DNA of 53,609 bases from Candidatus Babelota bacterium (lineage in GTDB: Bacteria; Babelota; Babeliae; Babelales; Babelaceae): contig JABDCP010000001.1 in NCBI GenBank assembly GCA_013288045.1, positions 1 through 53,609 on the forward strand, read 5' to 3'. Under the pieces are notes generated by a model. The model ran no database searches, was not told the origin of the DNA, and saw only the letters and a program-made list of their open reading frames with translations. Below, piece by piece: positions 35,876 to 44,421 of this stretch. Position 1 is the stretch's first letter; each line of letters begins with the position of its first letter. The position numbers were made by a program, and so were the translations under genes.

Positions 35876-36457
35876 CTACGTCGTCTTTCCAAATATCCCT
35901 TTAAATACAAACTGCTCTATAGGCTTACGATCAGACGGCTTTTCGCGCACCTGAAGTTCCTCAGGCAATACCGAGAGAGAGCTTGGCTTACCAACGGCGA
36001 AGATCGCTTCAACTGTATATTCTTTTGGAGCCTTAAGCACTTGATGTGCTCGCTCGTAATCAAACCCTTCCATTCCATGGACTACAAGACCCATTGAATA
36101 GCCTTGAAGTGCCAAATTCTCTAATGCAGCCCCCGTATCAAAGCTATGAGTACGAGAAGGTCTGTCATCATAAAAAAATAAACTGCGTGACAGAACTACT
36201 ATAAGCACGCCAGCCTTATCTGCCCATCTACGATTTTGAGGGGTCAGTAGATCTAAAAACGTATTCCAATACTCAGAATCTCGATCTGCATGGACAAAGC
36301 TCCATGGCTGATTGTTAAATGATGAAGGAGCCCAGCGAGCTGCTTCAAAGAGAGTATACAGCTCTTCATGGCTCAAAGACTCTCCAGCCATTGCCCTAGG
36401 TGACCATCGATCTTTAAGAAGATCAAGAATGGGATATGCTGCTTTACGTTTTTGCAC
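35876..36457 (-). CDS. Nitroreductase family protein
   Basis: 193 residues from a GTG start with a strong AAGGAGG five bases upstream. FMN-binding blocks of the nitroreductase family are visible: RWSPRAM near residue 17, EAARWAPSSFNNQPW near 38 and DTGAALENLALQGYSMGL near 107. It likely reduces nitro or quinone compounds with NAD(P)H; the substrate is unknown. It lies 16 bases downstream of a small membrane-protein gene. Confidence 0.9.
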   Translation of the reverse strand: MQKRKAAYPILDLLKDRWSPRAMAGESLSHEELYTLFEAARWAPSSFNNQPWSFVHADRDSEYWNTFLDLLTPQNRRWADKAGVLIVVLSRSLFFYDDRPSRTHSFDTGAALENLALQGYSMGLVVHGMEGFDYERAHQVLKAPKEYTVEAIFAVGKPSSLSVLPEELQVREKPSDRKPIEQFVFKGIFGKTT

Positions 36458-36473
36458 AACTACCTCCTTGTGC

Positions 36474-36749
36474 TTAAATATTTTTGCGCCCGATATAATA
36501 GAAAAGACCGCTTCCTAAGAGTACAAAAAGGAAAATTGCTCCCGCAAGAGTCTGTGTCATTTCGCAGGGACGAATAAGGTATGTTGTTAAGTACCATAAG
36601 AAAGCAAAAAAGAGAGCAACCGATACGATATGGATACCTAATCGAAGTGCAATTTGGACAGGCCCTTGCACATAGCCATCTACAAATATTAGTCCCAATA
36701 AGAACAGACAAGAAATAATGAAATATGAAATCAAAGAAAAAAACATCAT
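36474..36749 (-). CDS. Small integral membrane protein
   Basis: 91 residues with GAAGGGG before the ATG. There are three hydrophobic segments (LISYFIISCLFLLGLIF, IVSVALFFAFLWYLTTYLI, AGAIFLFVLLGSGLFYYI) and a short basic end. An overlapping frame in the same region has no ribosome site and is rejected. Located immediately upstream of the nitroreductase gene, same strand. Function unknown. Confidence 0.65.
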   Translation of the reverse strand: MMFFSLISYFIISCLFLLGLIFVDGYVQGPVQIALRLGIHIVSVALFFAFLWYLTTYLIRPCEMTQTLAGAIFLFVLLGSGLFYYIGRKNI

Positions 36750-36905
36750 ACTGCCCCTTCAAAACAGCTGCATCTTCAACAGGTAGTATAGCATAGCATG
36801 TCAGATTAACCTAGTTCAAGGGTAGTGAACAAAAAAATTGTTAGTTAGCAAAACGCCAAACGTGAGGATCCTAAGGATACATTTTTACCAAGTGCATGGA
36901 GCTCG

Positions 36906-38255
36906 TCACGCACAACTTCTAAAAAGATCTGGCACGGTAAAATAGGCACCAAAGCCGATAAAGCCGCTCTTATTGCAGCGACTTATAAAATCATCTGCAC
37001 CAAAGGTCAGATACAGATTATCTGAGAAGAATACTCTATTAAGCCATTTAAGATGTGGTCGACGATCCTGGTCAAATCGGTTATAACCTCTAAAATCAAA
37101 TATCTCAAATGTGGTAAGCCACTTAACACGATCATACCAAATCCACCAATCAGCCCCCAGACCTGCAGTCCCCTCAAAAATTCCCGCACGTACCGCGCCA
37201 TAGGGATGCCAATATTTACCAACTTGCAGATTTAACCGAATACCATTGCGATGGCCATGGATTAGTACCTGATCATCGAAGAATGCAATTCCATCATATT
37301 TGGCATACCCCCTACTTGAATACGTTAATCCTAACTTACCAAATACCCCAGAACAGGAGGCAACGTATCCTTCACCATACCATTTAACATCGGTCTTTCT
37401 CCCCTCATGCTCTCGATAGGCATGGGGCAATATTTCGAGGTGACTATCGATTCCTACCCCAATATTTCTTACACGTTCGATGCAGTTTCGTGCATAATCT
37501 GAAGTACATTTAATATCCGTGTAGAGTTGGTCATCGGCAAGAAGTTTCGTTAGGCTTCCTTGCCCTTGGGTAAGTTTCTTCACCAAATTACTCGCATCAT
37601 TTTTCGAGACTTCTCCAATATCTAAAAGCTCAGCCACTTGCTTACTCGCTTGCTTAACTATCTCAGCAGTCTCTTGAAAGACATTACTAGCTTTACCTAT
37701 ATCAGTAAATACGGTATCGATTAATGAAAGACGAGAACGAATCTCTTGAAGAAGCTCTCGAGCTTCATGCGTAGATTCCTCCAAAGAGGTGCCAAGTCGT
37801 TCAATCTGTTTTGCTAACGCGGTAACACTGGTAAAGAGCTCGTCCATGCCGCCCGTAGGGTGTACTTGGTATTGCAGCATACCACCTGCAGGAATTCGGC
37901 CAGCTTCAGCAGTACCCGGCACCATCTCAAGATATTTGACACCGAGAAGACCTTCTTGACGAATAATGGCAGTAGCATCCCTATAGAGCTTATAGTCTTT
38001 TAACACCTTAACGATAACTTTTACCCGCATATCCTCAGGATCAAGATATACCGACTCAACCCACCCAACTTTGACACCGGAAATTTTGATATCGGCTTTA
38101 GGGAGTAAGGAAGCAACATCCTTAAAGGCAACCGTATAGGTTGCATATCGTGCTAGATTAAGACGCACACTGCCCAATTGAAAACTCATATACATAAACA
38201 GGCTCAGCGCAAGAAGTATAAATGCACCAACTAACGTTTCTGTTTTAAAATACAC
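36906..38255 (-). CDS. MCE/MlaD-family protein with C-terminal barrel-like domain
   Basis: 449 residues from a GTG start with AAAGGA eight bases upstream. An N-terminal transmembrane anchor (VGAFILLALSLFMYMSF) is followed by one MCE domain (about residues 38-116: YTVAFKDVASLLPKADIKIS, GVKVGWVESV, GLLGVKYLEMVPG). A long helical region (about 130-250) follows, as in tunnel-forming MCE proteins. The last 170 residues are rich in aromatic beta segments (GRKTDVKWYGEGYV, AVRAGIFEGTAGLGADWW) like an outer-membrane barrel. It follows gspK by 16 bases. Likely phospholipid transport across the periplasm. Confidence 0.85.
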   Translation of the reverse strand: MYFKTETLVGAFILLALSLFMYMSFQLGSVRLNLARYATYTVAFKDVASLLPKADIKISGVKVGWVESVYLDPEDMRVKVIVKVLKDYKLYRDATAIIRQEGLLGVKYLEMVPGTAEAGRIPAGGMLQYQVHPTGGMDELFTSVTALAKQIERLGTSLEESTHEARELLQEIRSRLSLIDTVFTDIGKASNVFQETAEIVKQASKQVAELLDIGEVSKNDASNLVKKLTQGQGSLTKLLADDQLYTDIKCTSDYARNCIERVRNIGVGIDSHLEILPHAYREHEGRKTDVKWYGEGYVASCSGVFGKLGLTYSSRGYAKYDGIAFFDDQVLIHGHRNGIRLNLQVGKYWHPYGAVRAGIFEGTAGLGADWWIWYDRVKWLTTFEIFDFRGYNRFDQDRRPHLKWLNRVFFSDNLYLTFGADDFISRCNKSGFIGFGAYFTVPDLFRSCA

Positions 38256-38271
38256 GTGGGTTTTCCTTTGT

Positions 38272-39390
38272 TTACAGCCAATAGAGCTTTGTTACTTTAA
38301 ATATCACACTCTTCGGCGAGAGTTCCTTATCCGGCTGTGTTACCTCAAGTACTGCATAAAGGCGTTGGGTAACTGTACCTACCGTGCAATAAGATACCAC
38401 AGAAAATGCCGTTGCTTCAAATGCAGAAGCAAAGACCTTTTGAATTGCAGGATCAAAAGCAGCAAAATTCTTACCATACCGTGGTCCTAAAATCTCATCC
38501 CAATCGGTCTCCCAATTCATCTCAGGCTTAATTTTTTTTACCAATTCTGCATTGTCTGCCGCACCTTTTTTTTCCTGAATCCCGAGTAACGTTTTAGCTG
38601 AGGCTGTAAGCAACCAGGGATTTACTTTCTCAGTAGCTTGCGGCCGAAAAGTAAAAAGATCCATGATATATAAGCCCCGCTGATCTTGTTTAAGTGGCGT
38701 AAATAGTCGATCTTTTAATTGAGCAAAATACGAAATACGTAAAAGCTCTGTAGGATCTTCAGGTAACCTATTATAATCGGTCATAAATCTTTTAAAGGCT
38801 TCATACATGCTTACGTCGCCAACCTTTTTAAAGAGTTCATCAAGGGCCTCTAATGCCCCCTTTTCTTTGCTTTTCTCAGGTTTCTTTTTCTGCTCATTCT
38901 TCGGATTCTCATCTTCCTGAGGTTCCTTAGGAGCCTCTTTTTCAGGCATACTTTGCTGCTTAAATGCAGCTAAATTAAACTTACCATCCTCACACGCAAG
39001 GTACAATTGTACGGTACCCTCAAGCCCTTCTTCCTCAAGAGTGATAGTCTGCCAATGATTAATAGATGGAAGAACTTTTAAGAGCCACTTTTGCACCGGC
39101 TCGAGTACGTCCTTTGTCTCATTTTTTTCAGACTTTTGCTCTTTCTTAGGCTCTTTCTTTTGAGCTTCCTCCTCAATCACTACCGTAGAAAGTTGGCTCA
39201 TCGCAATTTCAAGAGAGCTTAACGCAAGCATACGAGCACGCGCCTTCTCAATTGAGATGCGCGCTTGGCGTTGATAGCTAAATGACTGTTGCACCACCGT
39301 CGTTAAAAGTGCGACAATCGCTGCTATAACCATGAGCGTTAAGAGAATAATATAGCCCGGTCTAGCTGAATGAGTTACTTTTTCTTCCAT
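38272..39390 (-). CDS. gspK: Type II secretion minor pseudopilin, GspK-like
   Basis: 372 residues. The prepilin-like N-terminus (ARPGYIILLTLMVIAAIVALL) lacks the Glu at position +5, as is normal for GspK. A large C-terminal domain follows. Two strongly charged low-complexity insertions rich in Lys, Glu, Pro and Gln lie at about residues 73-92 and 145-180. GspK caps the pseudopilus tip with GspI and GspJ, whose genes directly precede it; its start overlaps the gspJ end by 16 bases. Confidence 0.8.
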   Translation of the reverse strand: MEEKVTHSARPGYIILLTLMVIAAIVALLTTVVQQSFSYQRQARISIEKARARMLALSSLEIAMSQLSTVVIEEEAQKKEPKKEQKSEKNETKDVLEPVQKWLLKVLPSINHWQTITLEEEGLEGTVQLYLACEDGKFNLAAFKQQSMPEKEAPKEPQEDENPKNEQKKKPEKSKEKGALEALDELFKKVGDVSMYEAFKRFMTDYNRLPEDPTELLRISYFAQLKDRLFTPLKQDQRGLYIMDLFTFRPQATEKVNPWLLTASAKTLLGIQEKKGAADNAELVKKIKPEMNWETDWDEILGPRYGKNFAAFDPAIQKVFASAFEATAFSVVSYCTVGTVTQRLYAVLEVTQPDKELSPKSVIFKVTKLYWL

Positions 39391-40298
39391 ATATTTTTCG
39401 CAATATCTTCAAGCGCTTCAAAGAGCGATTTTTCTTTTTCTACATAAGGACTGTACGCATATACTTTATTTACGATGACAAAAGGATACTCTATCCCGGT
39501 AAGATCAGCACGTACGCCTGATACTTTAACATAGGCAGGAATAAGCGTCTTATATTTACTCCAAATCTCATCACGTCGCCACTCTTTAACCGTAATGGTA
39601 TGTGAAGCAACGACAGTCTGACCAGCTTTTTTTCCATCATCCTCCTGCTCTTTACCTTTGGAAGGCTCAGATTTTTTAGCCTCTTTTTCAGCAACTTCGA
39701 GTAGGCTCAGCTCTATATTGAAAGATTTAATGCCTGAAATCAGTTCATAGGTAGGCTTAAAATTTGAATCTTTAAAAGCAGAGAGTTCTAGTTGGGTACC
39801 ACTAAAACGGTATAGCAGCCTGAACTGTCCTTGTCTGTCTGGATCCTGCTCTAATACATAGGCAACACGCCGTACAAACGGCACCGGAGTAACATTACCA
39901 CTCGCATCAAGTACTTGGATACCCCCGGTTGTAATAAAGGACCAGAAAAAAGTTTGAGTTGCAACATCAAGCTCAAAGACATTCTCTATAGGTTTTGAGG
40001 TACGCCCTGCTTCATCCTTTTGTGGAGCAAAAGGTACTTTTTTACGATCTTGTTCCTTCGATGCGGCTTTATCTTTTTGTGAGTAGACTTCAATCGAGCT
40101 AAAGGGAGCAAACATGCCCGTCACATCTTTTTCCACCTGATTATAAAAGCTCATAAGAGGCGCATCTACTTCAATAACATTCACGATTCTTTTTACTCCT
40201 CGGCGCACTTGATTTAGGAGTTGAAAGAGACTTAATGAGATAAGTGACGCAAAAAACAGTGCGAGAACTACCTCAATAACCGTAAACCCTTTTCTCAT
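39375..40298 (-). CDS. gspJ: Type II secretion minor pseudopilin, GspJ-like
   Basis: 307 residues. It begins MRKGFTVIEVVLALFFASL, a type IV prepilin-like leader with cleavage after Gly and Glu at +5. The C-terminal domain is large and carries charged insertions (SQKDKAASKEQDRKK near residue 72; KKSEPSKGKEQEDDGKK near 215), a trait shared with the adjacent GspK. The start overlaps the gspI stop by four bases. GspJ forms the pseudopilus tip complex. Assignment rests on gene order and size. Confidence 0.8.
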   Translation of the reverse strand: MRKGFTVIEVVLALFFASLISLSLFQLLNQVRRGVKRIVNVIEVDAPLMSFYNQVEKDVTGMFAPFSSIEVYSQKDKAASKEQDRKKVPFAPQKDEAGRTSKPIENVFELDVATQTFFWSFITTGGIQVLDASGNVTPVPFVRRVAYVLEQDPDRQGQFRLLYRFSGTQLELSAFKDSNFKPTYELISGIKSFNIELSLLEVAEKEAKKSEPSKGKEQEDDGKKAGQTVVASHTITVKEWRRDEIWSKYKTLIPAYVKVSGVRADLTGIEYPFVIVNKVYAYSPYVEKEKSLFEALEDIAKNIWKKK

Positions 40299-40693
40299 GG
40301 TTTCTTCTCTTTTTGAGGCCTAAATGAGACTCGTGCAAATGAATCTTTGCGTGTACCAAACGGTGTTGGCCATTGAGCCTCTATATGCTCAACAATCAAA
40401 TGGGTCTGCGATGCTAAGGCTTTGGAAACCGGTTTTTTTTGAGAATAGTTCATGACTAAAGAAGGATCATCGATCACTTTTTGAGGAGAAGTTGCCGTTG
40501 CAAAAAGACGATCTCTATCAATTTCAACAAAATAACTCCGTATAAAACCAAGGCGATCAATAAGTGCATGTGCAGAAAACACTCCACGTATAAGCACTCC
40601 CTGCAAACCAACGAGTGACGTTGTTGCAATACCCAACATAAGTACTGCAATAATGACCTCTACAAAACTCAAACCGGATTTTGCTGATTTCAT
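40295..40693 (-). CDS. gspI: Type II secretion minor pseudopilin, GspI-like
   Basis: 132 residues from the ATG at 40693 (MKSAKSGLSFVEVIIAV), a prepilin leader with Gly before the cleavage point and Glu at +5; a TTG-initiated extension to 40714 would add seven residues and is not needed. Short globular part. It nucleates the pseudopilus tip with GspJ and GspK. An 80-base gap separates it from gspH upstream, where no strong promoter or terminator is evident. Confidence 0.78.
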   Translation of the reverse strand: MKSAKSGLSFVEVIIAVLMLGIATTSLVGLQGVLIRGVFSAHALIDRLGFIRSYFVEIDRDRLFATATSPQKVIDDPSLVMNYSQKKPVSKALASQTHLIVEHIEAQWPTPFGTRKDSFARVSFRPQKEKKP

Positions 40694-40794
40694 AGCAACT
40701 CTTTCATACAACAAACAGGAGATTACAATAGCTTATCCCATCGCAGTATAACGTCAACCATCGATAGCCGCAGACAACAATAAGACAACCGTAC

Positions 40795-41265
40795 TCAAGC
40801 CGGTCTAAAGCTCGTCAGAAAAGGGTTCAAATAAAACGTATAGGACCTCGTTGTTCCACCTTTTTTTTCTTCAAGAGTAAGGTATACTTCCTGACTCATT
40901 CCCTCTGAATTGACTAAGAAATAAAATGTTTTACCACTACCGGCTTGGAATTGACTTTCGCCATTAATAACTACATCGGTAACTTGGAGCACAGAAGGTA
41001 TCTCAAGGGAACCACCTACTCGCTTGCCCTGAGCTGTTTGAAGTTCTACTGCTTGCGCACCCAGATTAAAAAAAATACGGCATGGCTCTCCCTCTTTTTG
41101 TGCAAGACCGACAGCCTCGGTCACCAGGAGATTGACTTGATGCATAAAACTTTGCGCAATCGGAACACGGGAATGCAAAAATCGAGGAAGACCAATGGCT
41201 GTTATTATCCCGATAAGGATAATAACAACCATGATTTCTATAATCGTAAACCCACTACGCTGCAT
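40795..41265 (-). CDS. gspH: Type II secretion pseudopilin, GspH-like
   Basis: 156 residues from the ATG at 41265, which gives a normal short leader (MQRSG then FTIIEIMVVIILIGIITAIG). The frame runs 45 bases further to an ATG at 41310 inside gspG, which would make an abnormal leader. The globular part has beta-rich segments (GKTFYFLVNSEG). Placed as GspH by order (F-G-H-I-J-K) and size. It starts seven bases after the gspG stop. Confidence 0.78.
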   Translation of the reverse strand: MQRSGFTIIEIMVVIILIGIITAIGLPRFLHSRVPIAQSFMHQVNLLVTEAVGLAQKEGEPCRIFFNLGAQAVELQTAQGKRVGGSLEIPSVLQVTDVVINGESQFQAGSGKTFYFLVNSEGMSQEVYLTLEEKKGGTTRSYTFYLNPFLTSFRPA

Positions 41266-41272
41266 AGGAGCT

Positions 41273-41713
41273 CTAAGCTTCCTGAGAACGAGGCGAGTAA
41301 ATATGAGCATCGCCTTTTGAACCTATTGAGTATAACTCATAGGGAGGTCGCGACCCTTTTGGCGCTGCTGAATACACAAATTCTTGTTGCCAAGCATCCT
41401 TGAGTTCATCTTGTGTACCGATCGGTTCACCCCAACGTTTTTGTAATTGTGGCTTCGAAGGACCATCTACAAGTTCCTGAAGTTCTGTAGGATATTCTCC
41501 TACGGTGGTATGATACTGTTCAATCATGGTATCAACCGCAGCAAGCCTTGTACGGGTGGTAGATTCTTTTACGCGTTGCAAATAGCGCATACCACCAAAG
41601 GCACCCGCTGCAATAATACCTATGATCATAAACACAATCATAATCTCAATGATGGTGAATCCTGAACGATTTGAGAGCTTTCGCTTTCTCATAGGAGAAA
41701 ATAAATGAGTCAT
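41273..41713 (-). CDS. gspG: Type II secretion major pseudopilin
   Basis: 146 residues from the ATG at 41713, with AAAGGA six bases upstream. The prepilin leader is basic (MRKRKLSNRSG) before FTIIEIMIVFMIIGIIAAGA. The C-terminal part has the GspG layout: YHTTVGEYPTELQELVDG, then KDAWQQEFVYSAAP, then YELYSIGSKGDAHIYSP, including calcium-loop-like residues near the end. It polymerises into the periplasmic pseudopilus that pushes exoproteins through the outer-membrane channel. 18 bases after gspF. Confidence 0.9.
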   Translation of the reverse strand: MTHLFSPMRKRKLSNRSGFTIIEIMIVFMIIGIIAAGAFGGMRYLQRVKESTTRTRLAAVDTMIEQYHTTVGEYPTELQELVDGPSKPQLQKRWGEPIGTQDELKDAWQQEFVYSAAPKGSRPPYELYSIGSKGDAHIYSPRSQEA

Positions 41714-41731
41714 ACAAATTCCTTTCATTAA

Positions 41732-42955
41732 TTAACGCAGATTTTCTGCCACACTTTGCATTTGCTGAATCGGTAACATAACCGATGCTATCACAAATCC
41801 TACTACAACAAACATTATTATAAGCATTGCAGGGCCAAGGAGCTCTGATAACGCATCAGAACGCTCTCGCAGGTCATCTTCATAATATCGAGCTACAGTA
41901 TTAAGCATAGGCCCAAGTTCACCACTCTGCTCTCCTGTATTAATAAGATGTATAGCCACAGGGGGGAACAAACGCGTCTCATTCAAATACTGGGCGATCT
42001 TTCCTTGCTTAATAATATTTTCACGTGCCTTTTCAAGTGCATTGCTGAGCACCTTATTATCAACTATTTTTACGACAATGTTAAGAGCTTCAGCCAAATT
42101 GACTCCTCCCTCAACAAGCATCCCAAGCGTGCGAGTAAACTGCACGATAGCATTCGTACGAGAAAAATAGCCAACTAAAGGCAGTTTCAGTTTCCACACG
42201 TCAATCGTATAGGCACCATTTGGTGTCGACTTCCAAAATAAAAATAATCCTACCAAAGTGCCAATAATCAGACCTAAGATAATATAATGGTTCAGAATAA
42301 AATTAGACATACCAATCAGAATCCTTGTAGGTAGCGGTAAGGCAATATTTTGACCTTGAAATACCGAGGCAATTTGTGGCACAACAAAGCTCAGCAGTAC
42401 TAATACAACGAGCACAACAACTCCCAACTGAAATAGGGGATATCTCAATGCGCTAATAACTTTTTTCCTGAGCTCTTCTCTCCTCTCAAGAAATTCGGTC
42501 AATCGATCTAAAATTGTTTCTAAGTTCCCCGTTGCTTCACCTGCTCGAACAAGCTGCACATAAATCGAGTCAAAGGTTGCAGGGTACCTCGCGAGCCCAT
42601 CTGCTAAAGAGCGACCTTCTTTAATTCCGTCACGTAACGTTATGACAACTCTATTAAGAGGACCCGTCGATTGCTCCACCAATAATTCAAGAGCCTGTAC
42701 TAAAGGGATTCCCGAACGTAAAAGAACGGCGAGCTGTTTTGAAAAGAATATTTTGTCTTTTAAACTAATCTCACGTCTAAAAAGTTTACGATACCATGGC
42801 TCTTCAGCTCTCTCATCAGCTGCTAATATGACACGAGTAGGAAATAAGCCCTGTTTTACCAAAAGCTCTCGCGCACCTTGAGTGGTTGAAGCATCAATCT
42901 GCCCCGATACTTTTTTCCCCTCGCGCGATACCGCCTGATAATTGTATATCGCCAT
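41732..42955 (-). CDS. gspF: Type II secretion inner-membrane platform protein
   Basis: 407 residues, full length for GspF. Two T2SSF domains are visible (about residues 72-195 and 275-397), each with the pattern FSKQLAVLLRSGIPLVQALE and FTRTLGMLVEGGVNLAEALN, and three transmembrane segments (for example LFQLGVVVLVVLVLLSFVV). The N-terminus MAIYNYQAVSREGKKVSG is typical. It is the first gene of the visible operon. No gspE, gspD or prepilin peptidase gene occurs in the window. A minus-strand TATAAT (43049-43044) upstream may be its -10 box. Confidence 0.93.
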   Translation of the reverse strand: MAIYNYQAVSREGKKVSGQIDASTTQGARELLVKQGLFPTRVILAADERAEEPWYRKLFRREISLKDKIFFSKQLAVLLRSGIPLVQALELLVEQSTGPLNRVVITLRDGIKEGRSLADGLARYPATFDSIYVQLVRAGEATGNLETILDRLTEFLERREELRKKVISALRYPLFQLGVVVLVVLVLLSFVVPQIASVFQGQNIALPLPTRILIGMSNFILNHYIILGLIIGTLVGLFLFWKSTPNGAYTIDVWKLKLPLVGYFSRTNAIVQFTRTLGMLVEGGVNLAEALNIVVKIVDNKVLSNALEKARENIIKQGKIAQYLNETRLFPPVAIHLINTGEQSGELGPMLNTVARYYEDDLRERSDALSELLGPAMLIIMFVVVGFVIASVMLPIQQMQSVAENLR

Positions 42956-43088
42956 CTCTTCCTTTTAGTTGGATCAAAATCGGTTACTACAAGACCACTA
43001 TTTGCTGCTTGATCTGTCGTTCCCTTAATGGTACTATAAACTTATTATAAACGAGCAGTATAGTCAACGATTGCGGCTTTTAAGCCGC

Positions 43089-43315
43089 AGCTTGTAAGAG
43101 CTCGCGTTGACCAGCCTCAGCCAGGGCCAGAAATGGCTATCGGGCTACGTTAAACAGGAGTGCTCAAGCACCCACCTTGAAATGCCAACCAGTTTCAAGC
43201 TCTGGAACTTAGAAGTTAAACAGGCAAAGGGTCTATGCCAGTGCTTCTAAGATATGCCGCTGTTTAACATTGGCGAGGTACACATTACCCCCGTAAGGGG
43301 AGAAAGGAGAGTGTA
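43089..43315 (+). ncRNA. Candidate omega-RNA (HEARO RNA) associated with truncated iscB
   Basis: A dense set of complementary segments lies directly upstream of the iscB fragment, the position of HEARO/omega-RNA. Stems: 43113-43117/43142-43146 enclosing 43119-43123/43134-43138; 43160-43163/43168-43171; 43176-43182/43193-43199 (7 bp); 43208-43215/43244-43251 (8 bp); 43289-43292/43297-43300 with a GTAA (GNRA) loop. CTGTTTAAC (43260-43268) is fully complementary to two copies of GTTAAACAG (43149-43157 and 43215-43223). The second copy is in the loop of the 8-bp hairpin, so pairing would form a pseudoknot. A further 7-bp stem lies at 43073-43079/43082-43088. A weak promoter TTGATC-N17-TACTAT (43009-43037) could drive it. 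The exact 5' end and guide region are not determined. Confidence 0.72.
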
Positions 43316-43471
43316 ATGGTGCAAATACTTGATTCTGACAAAAATCCGGTCAAGCCGTGGCATCCTGCGAAGGCACGATTACTGCATACACAGGGTAAAG
43401 CGTGGGTCTTTAAACTGTACTCTTTTACTATATCACTCGCTAGCCTAGGGGTATCCAGGTTATGTCAATGA
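43316..43471 (+). pseudogene. iscB: Truncated IscB (N-terminal PLMP segment only)
   Basis: A 51-codon ORF with AAGGAG five bases before the ATG. Residues 3-40 match the N-terminal PLMP domain of IscB, the OMEGA RNA-guided nuclease related to Cas9: ILDSDKNPVKPWHPAKARLL followed by GKAWVFKLYSFTI, against the family pattern V-LD-x-PL-P-HPARAR-LL-x-GKA-VF-x-YPFTI. Homology stops about residue 40. RuvC, bridge helix and HNH regions (about 350-450 residues) are absent, and the frame ends inside the start of the next gene. The start codon can pair with upstream CATTAC (43283-43288), linking translation to the RNA fold. It is a relic, or at most a small standalone peptide. Confidence 0.82.
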
Positions 43472-44421
43472 ACCGTAGCTTAATAACATGCGCCTTAGTA
43501 AGCACACTGTATTTTTCTACTATTCTCTCAGAAGATAGCAAAAAAAGTTATGCGAATCCATCTCTTACCTTGCAGGGAGATTTTTCACGACCTCTTACCT
43601 ATTCACGAGAAAGCATCAGCTATTTTCTCAAGAACATTTTCAATCACCCTCATTACGGACAAGATTTTTTGGCTTTAAACTTTGCTCACGTTAGCCAAAT
43701 TATTAGCCTAGCACCAAAACATCCCCACCCACGCCGCTTCATCCGCAAAGGGGTTGGTCTATTCTCGCTTAAGCTCCAAGACATTAGCTATATTAATTCA
43801 TATGCTTTTTGCAGCTTTTTAGATGATCTTATAACCTATGCGGCACCCTATACCGACGCTGAAGCAGATAGAAACACTATCATTGAAGCATTTAAAAGAA
43901 CTATTGGTGCCTACCTGGCAGATAAATTCGATCTGCTTCGGAGTGAACCCGATGAAGCCCTTACGGAATTATCCGCTCAATTATATACTCTCATAGATCC
44001 TTTTGAAAAACAGGACATATCGGTTCGAGAATTGCAACATGTCATGCATTACTTCTTATCACAGGCATTACAGCTACTCGTCTGGAGCCCCTATAATCAA
44101 GAAGATACCTGGCACTGTATGATAGCAATCGGTCATCGTCTTGATCTCTGTGCACAACATGCGATTGTTGATCGAGAGATGCTTGATGATCTTTATTGGA
44201 TCCTTCTTCATCGATATGCCTATTTCCTTTCACTTGCAGGACCTGAGCTTGAACCTTCATTCTTCGATCTTGCCTCGTCAGCTCTTCAGGATATGAAAAA
44301 TGCTTTCTGGTATACCGACGAACGTGAACTCTATATTACCACGAAATATGAATACCTTCAGAAAGCCCTCATTCAAGAAGATGCCGTTTCTCGCCTCATC
44401 GCAGCTGGTTACATCCAATAG
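43462..44421 (+). CDS. Exported helical protein, unknown function
   Basis: 319 residues starting at ATG 43462 or 43468 (MNRS). It overlaps the last codons of the iscB fragment. A signal peptide (LITCALVSTLYFSTILS) is followed by a helical protein without recognisable repeats (for example YSRESISYFLKNIFNHPHYG, LHRYAYFLSLAGPELEPSFF). The ribosome site is weak (CCAGG). The upstream boundary is where the IscB homology ends, so this gene's original control region may have been altered by the element. Family unknown. Confidence 0.75.
   Translation: MSMNRSLITCALVSTLYFSTILSEDSKKSYANPSLTLQGDFSRPLTYSRESISYFLKNIFNHPHYGQDFLALNFAHVSQIISLAPKHPHPRRFIRKGVGLFSLKLQDISYINSYAFCSFLDDLITYAAPYTDAEADRNTIIEAFKRTIGAYLADKFDLLRSEPDEALTELSAQLYTLIDPFEKQDISVRELQHVMHYFLSQALQLLVWSPYNQEDTWHCMIAIGHRLDLCAQHAIVDREMLDDLYWILLHRYAYFLSLAGPELEPSFFDLASSALQDMKNAFWYTDERELYITTKYEYLQKALIQEDAVSRLIAAGYIQ

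Noticed and set aside
43073-43088. GCGGCTT / AAGCCGC hairpin considered as a terminator
   Set aside because: No T-run on either strand and no gene ends here; more likely part of, or next to, the omega-RNA element.
43316-44421. Possibility that iscB continues by frameshift into the following gene
   Set aside because: The downstream protein has a signal peptide and no RuvC or HNH motifs in any frame I read, so it is a separate gene.
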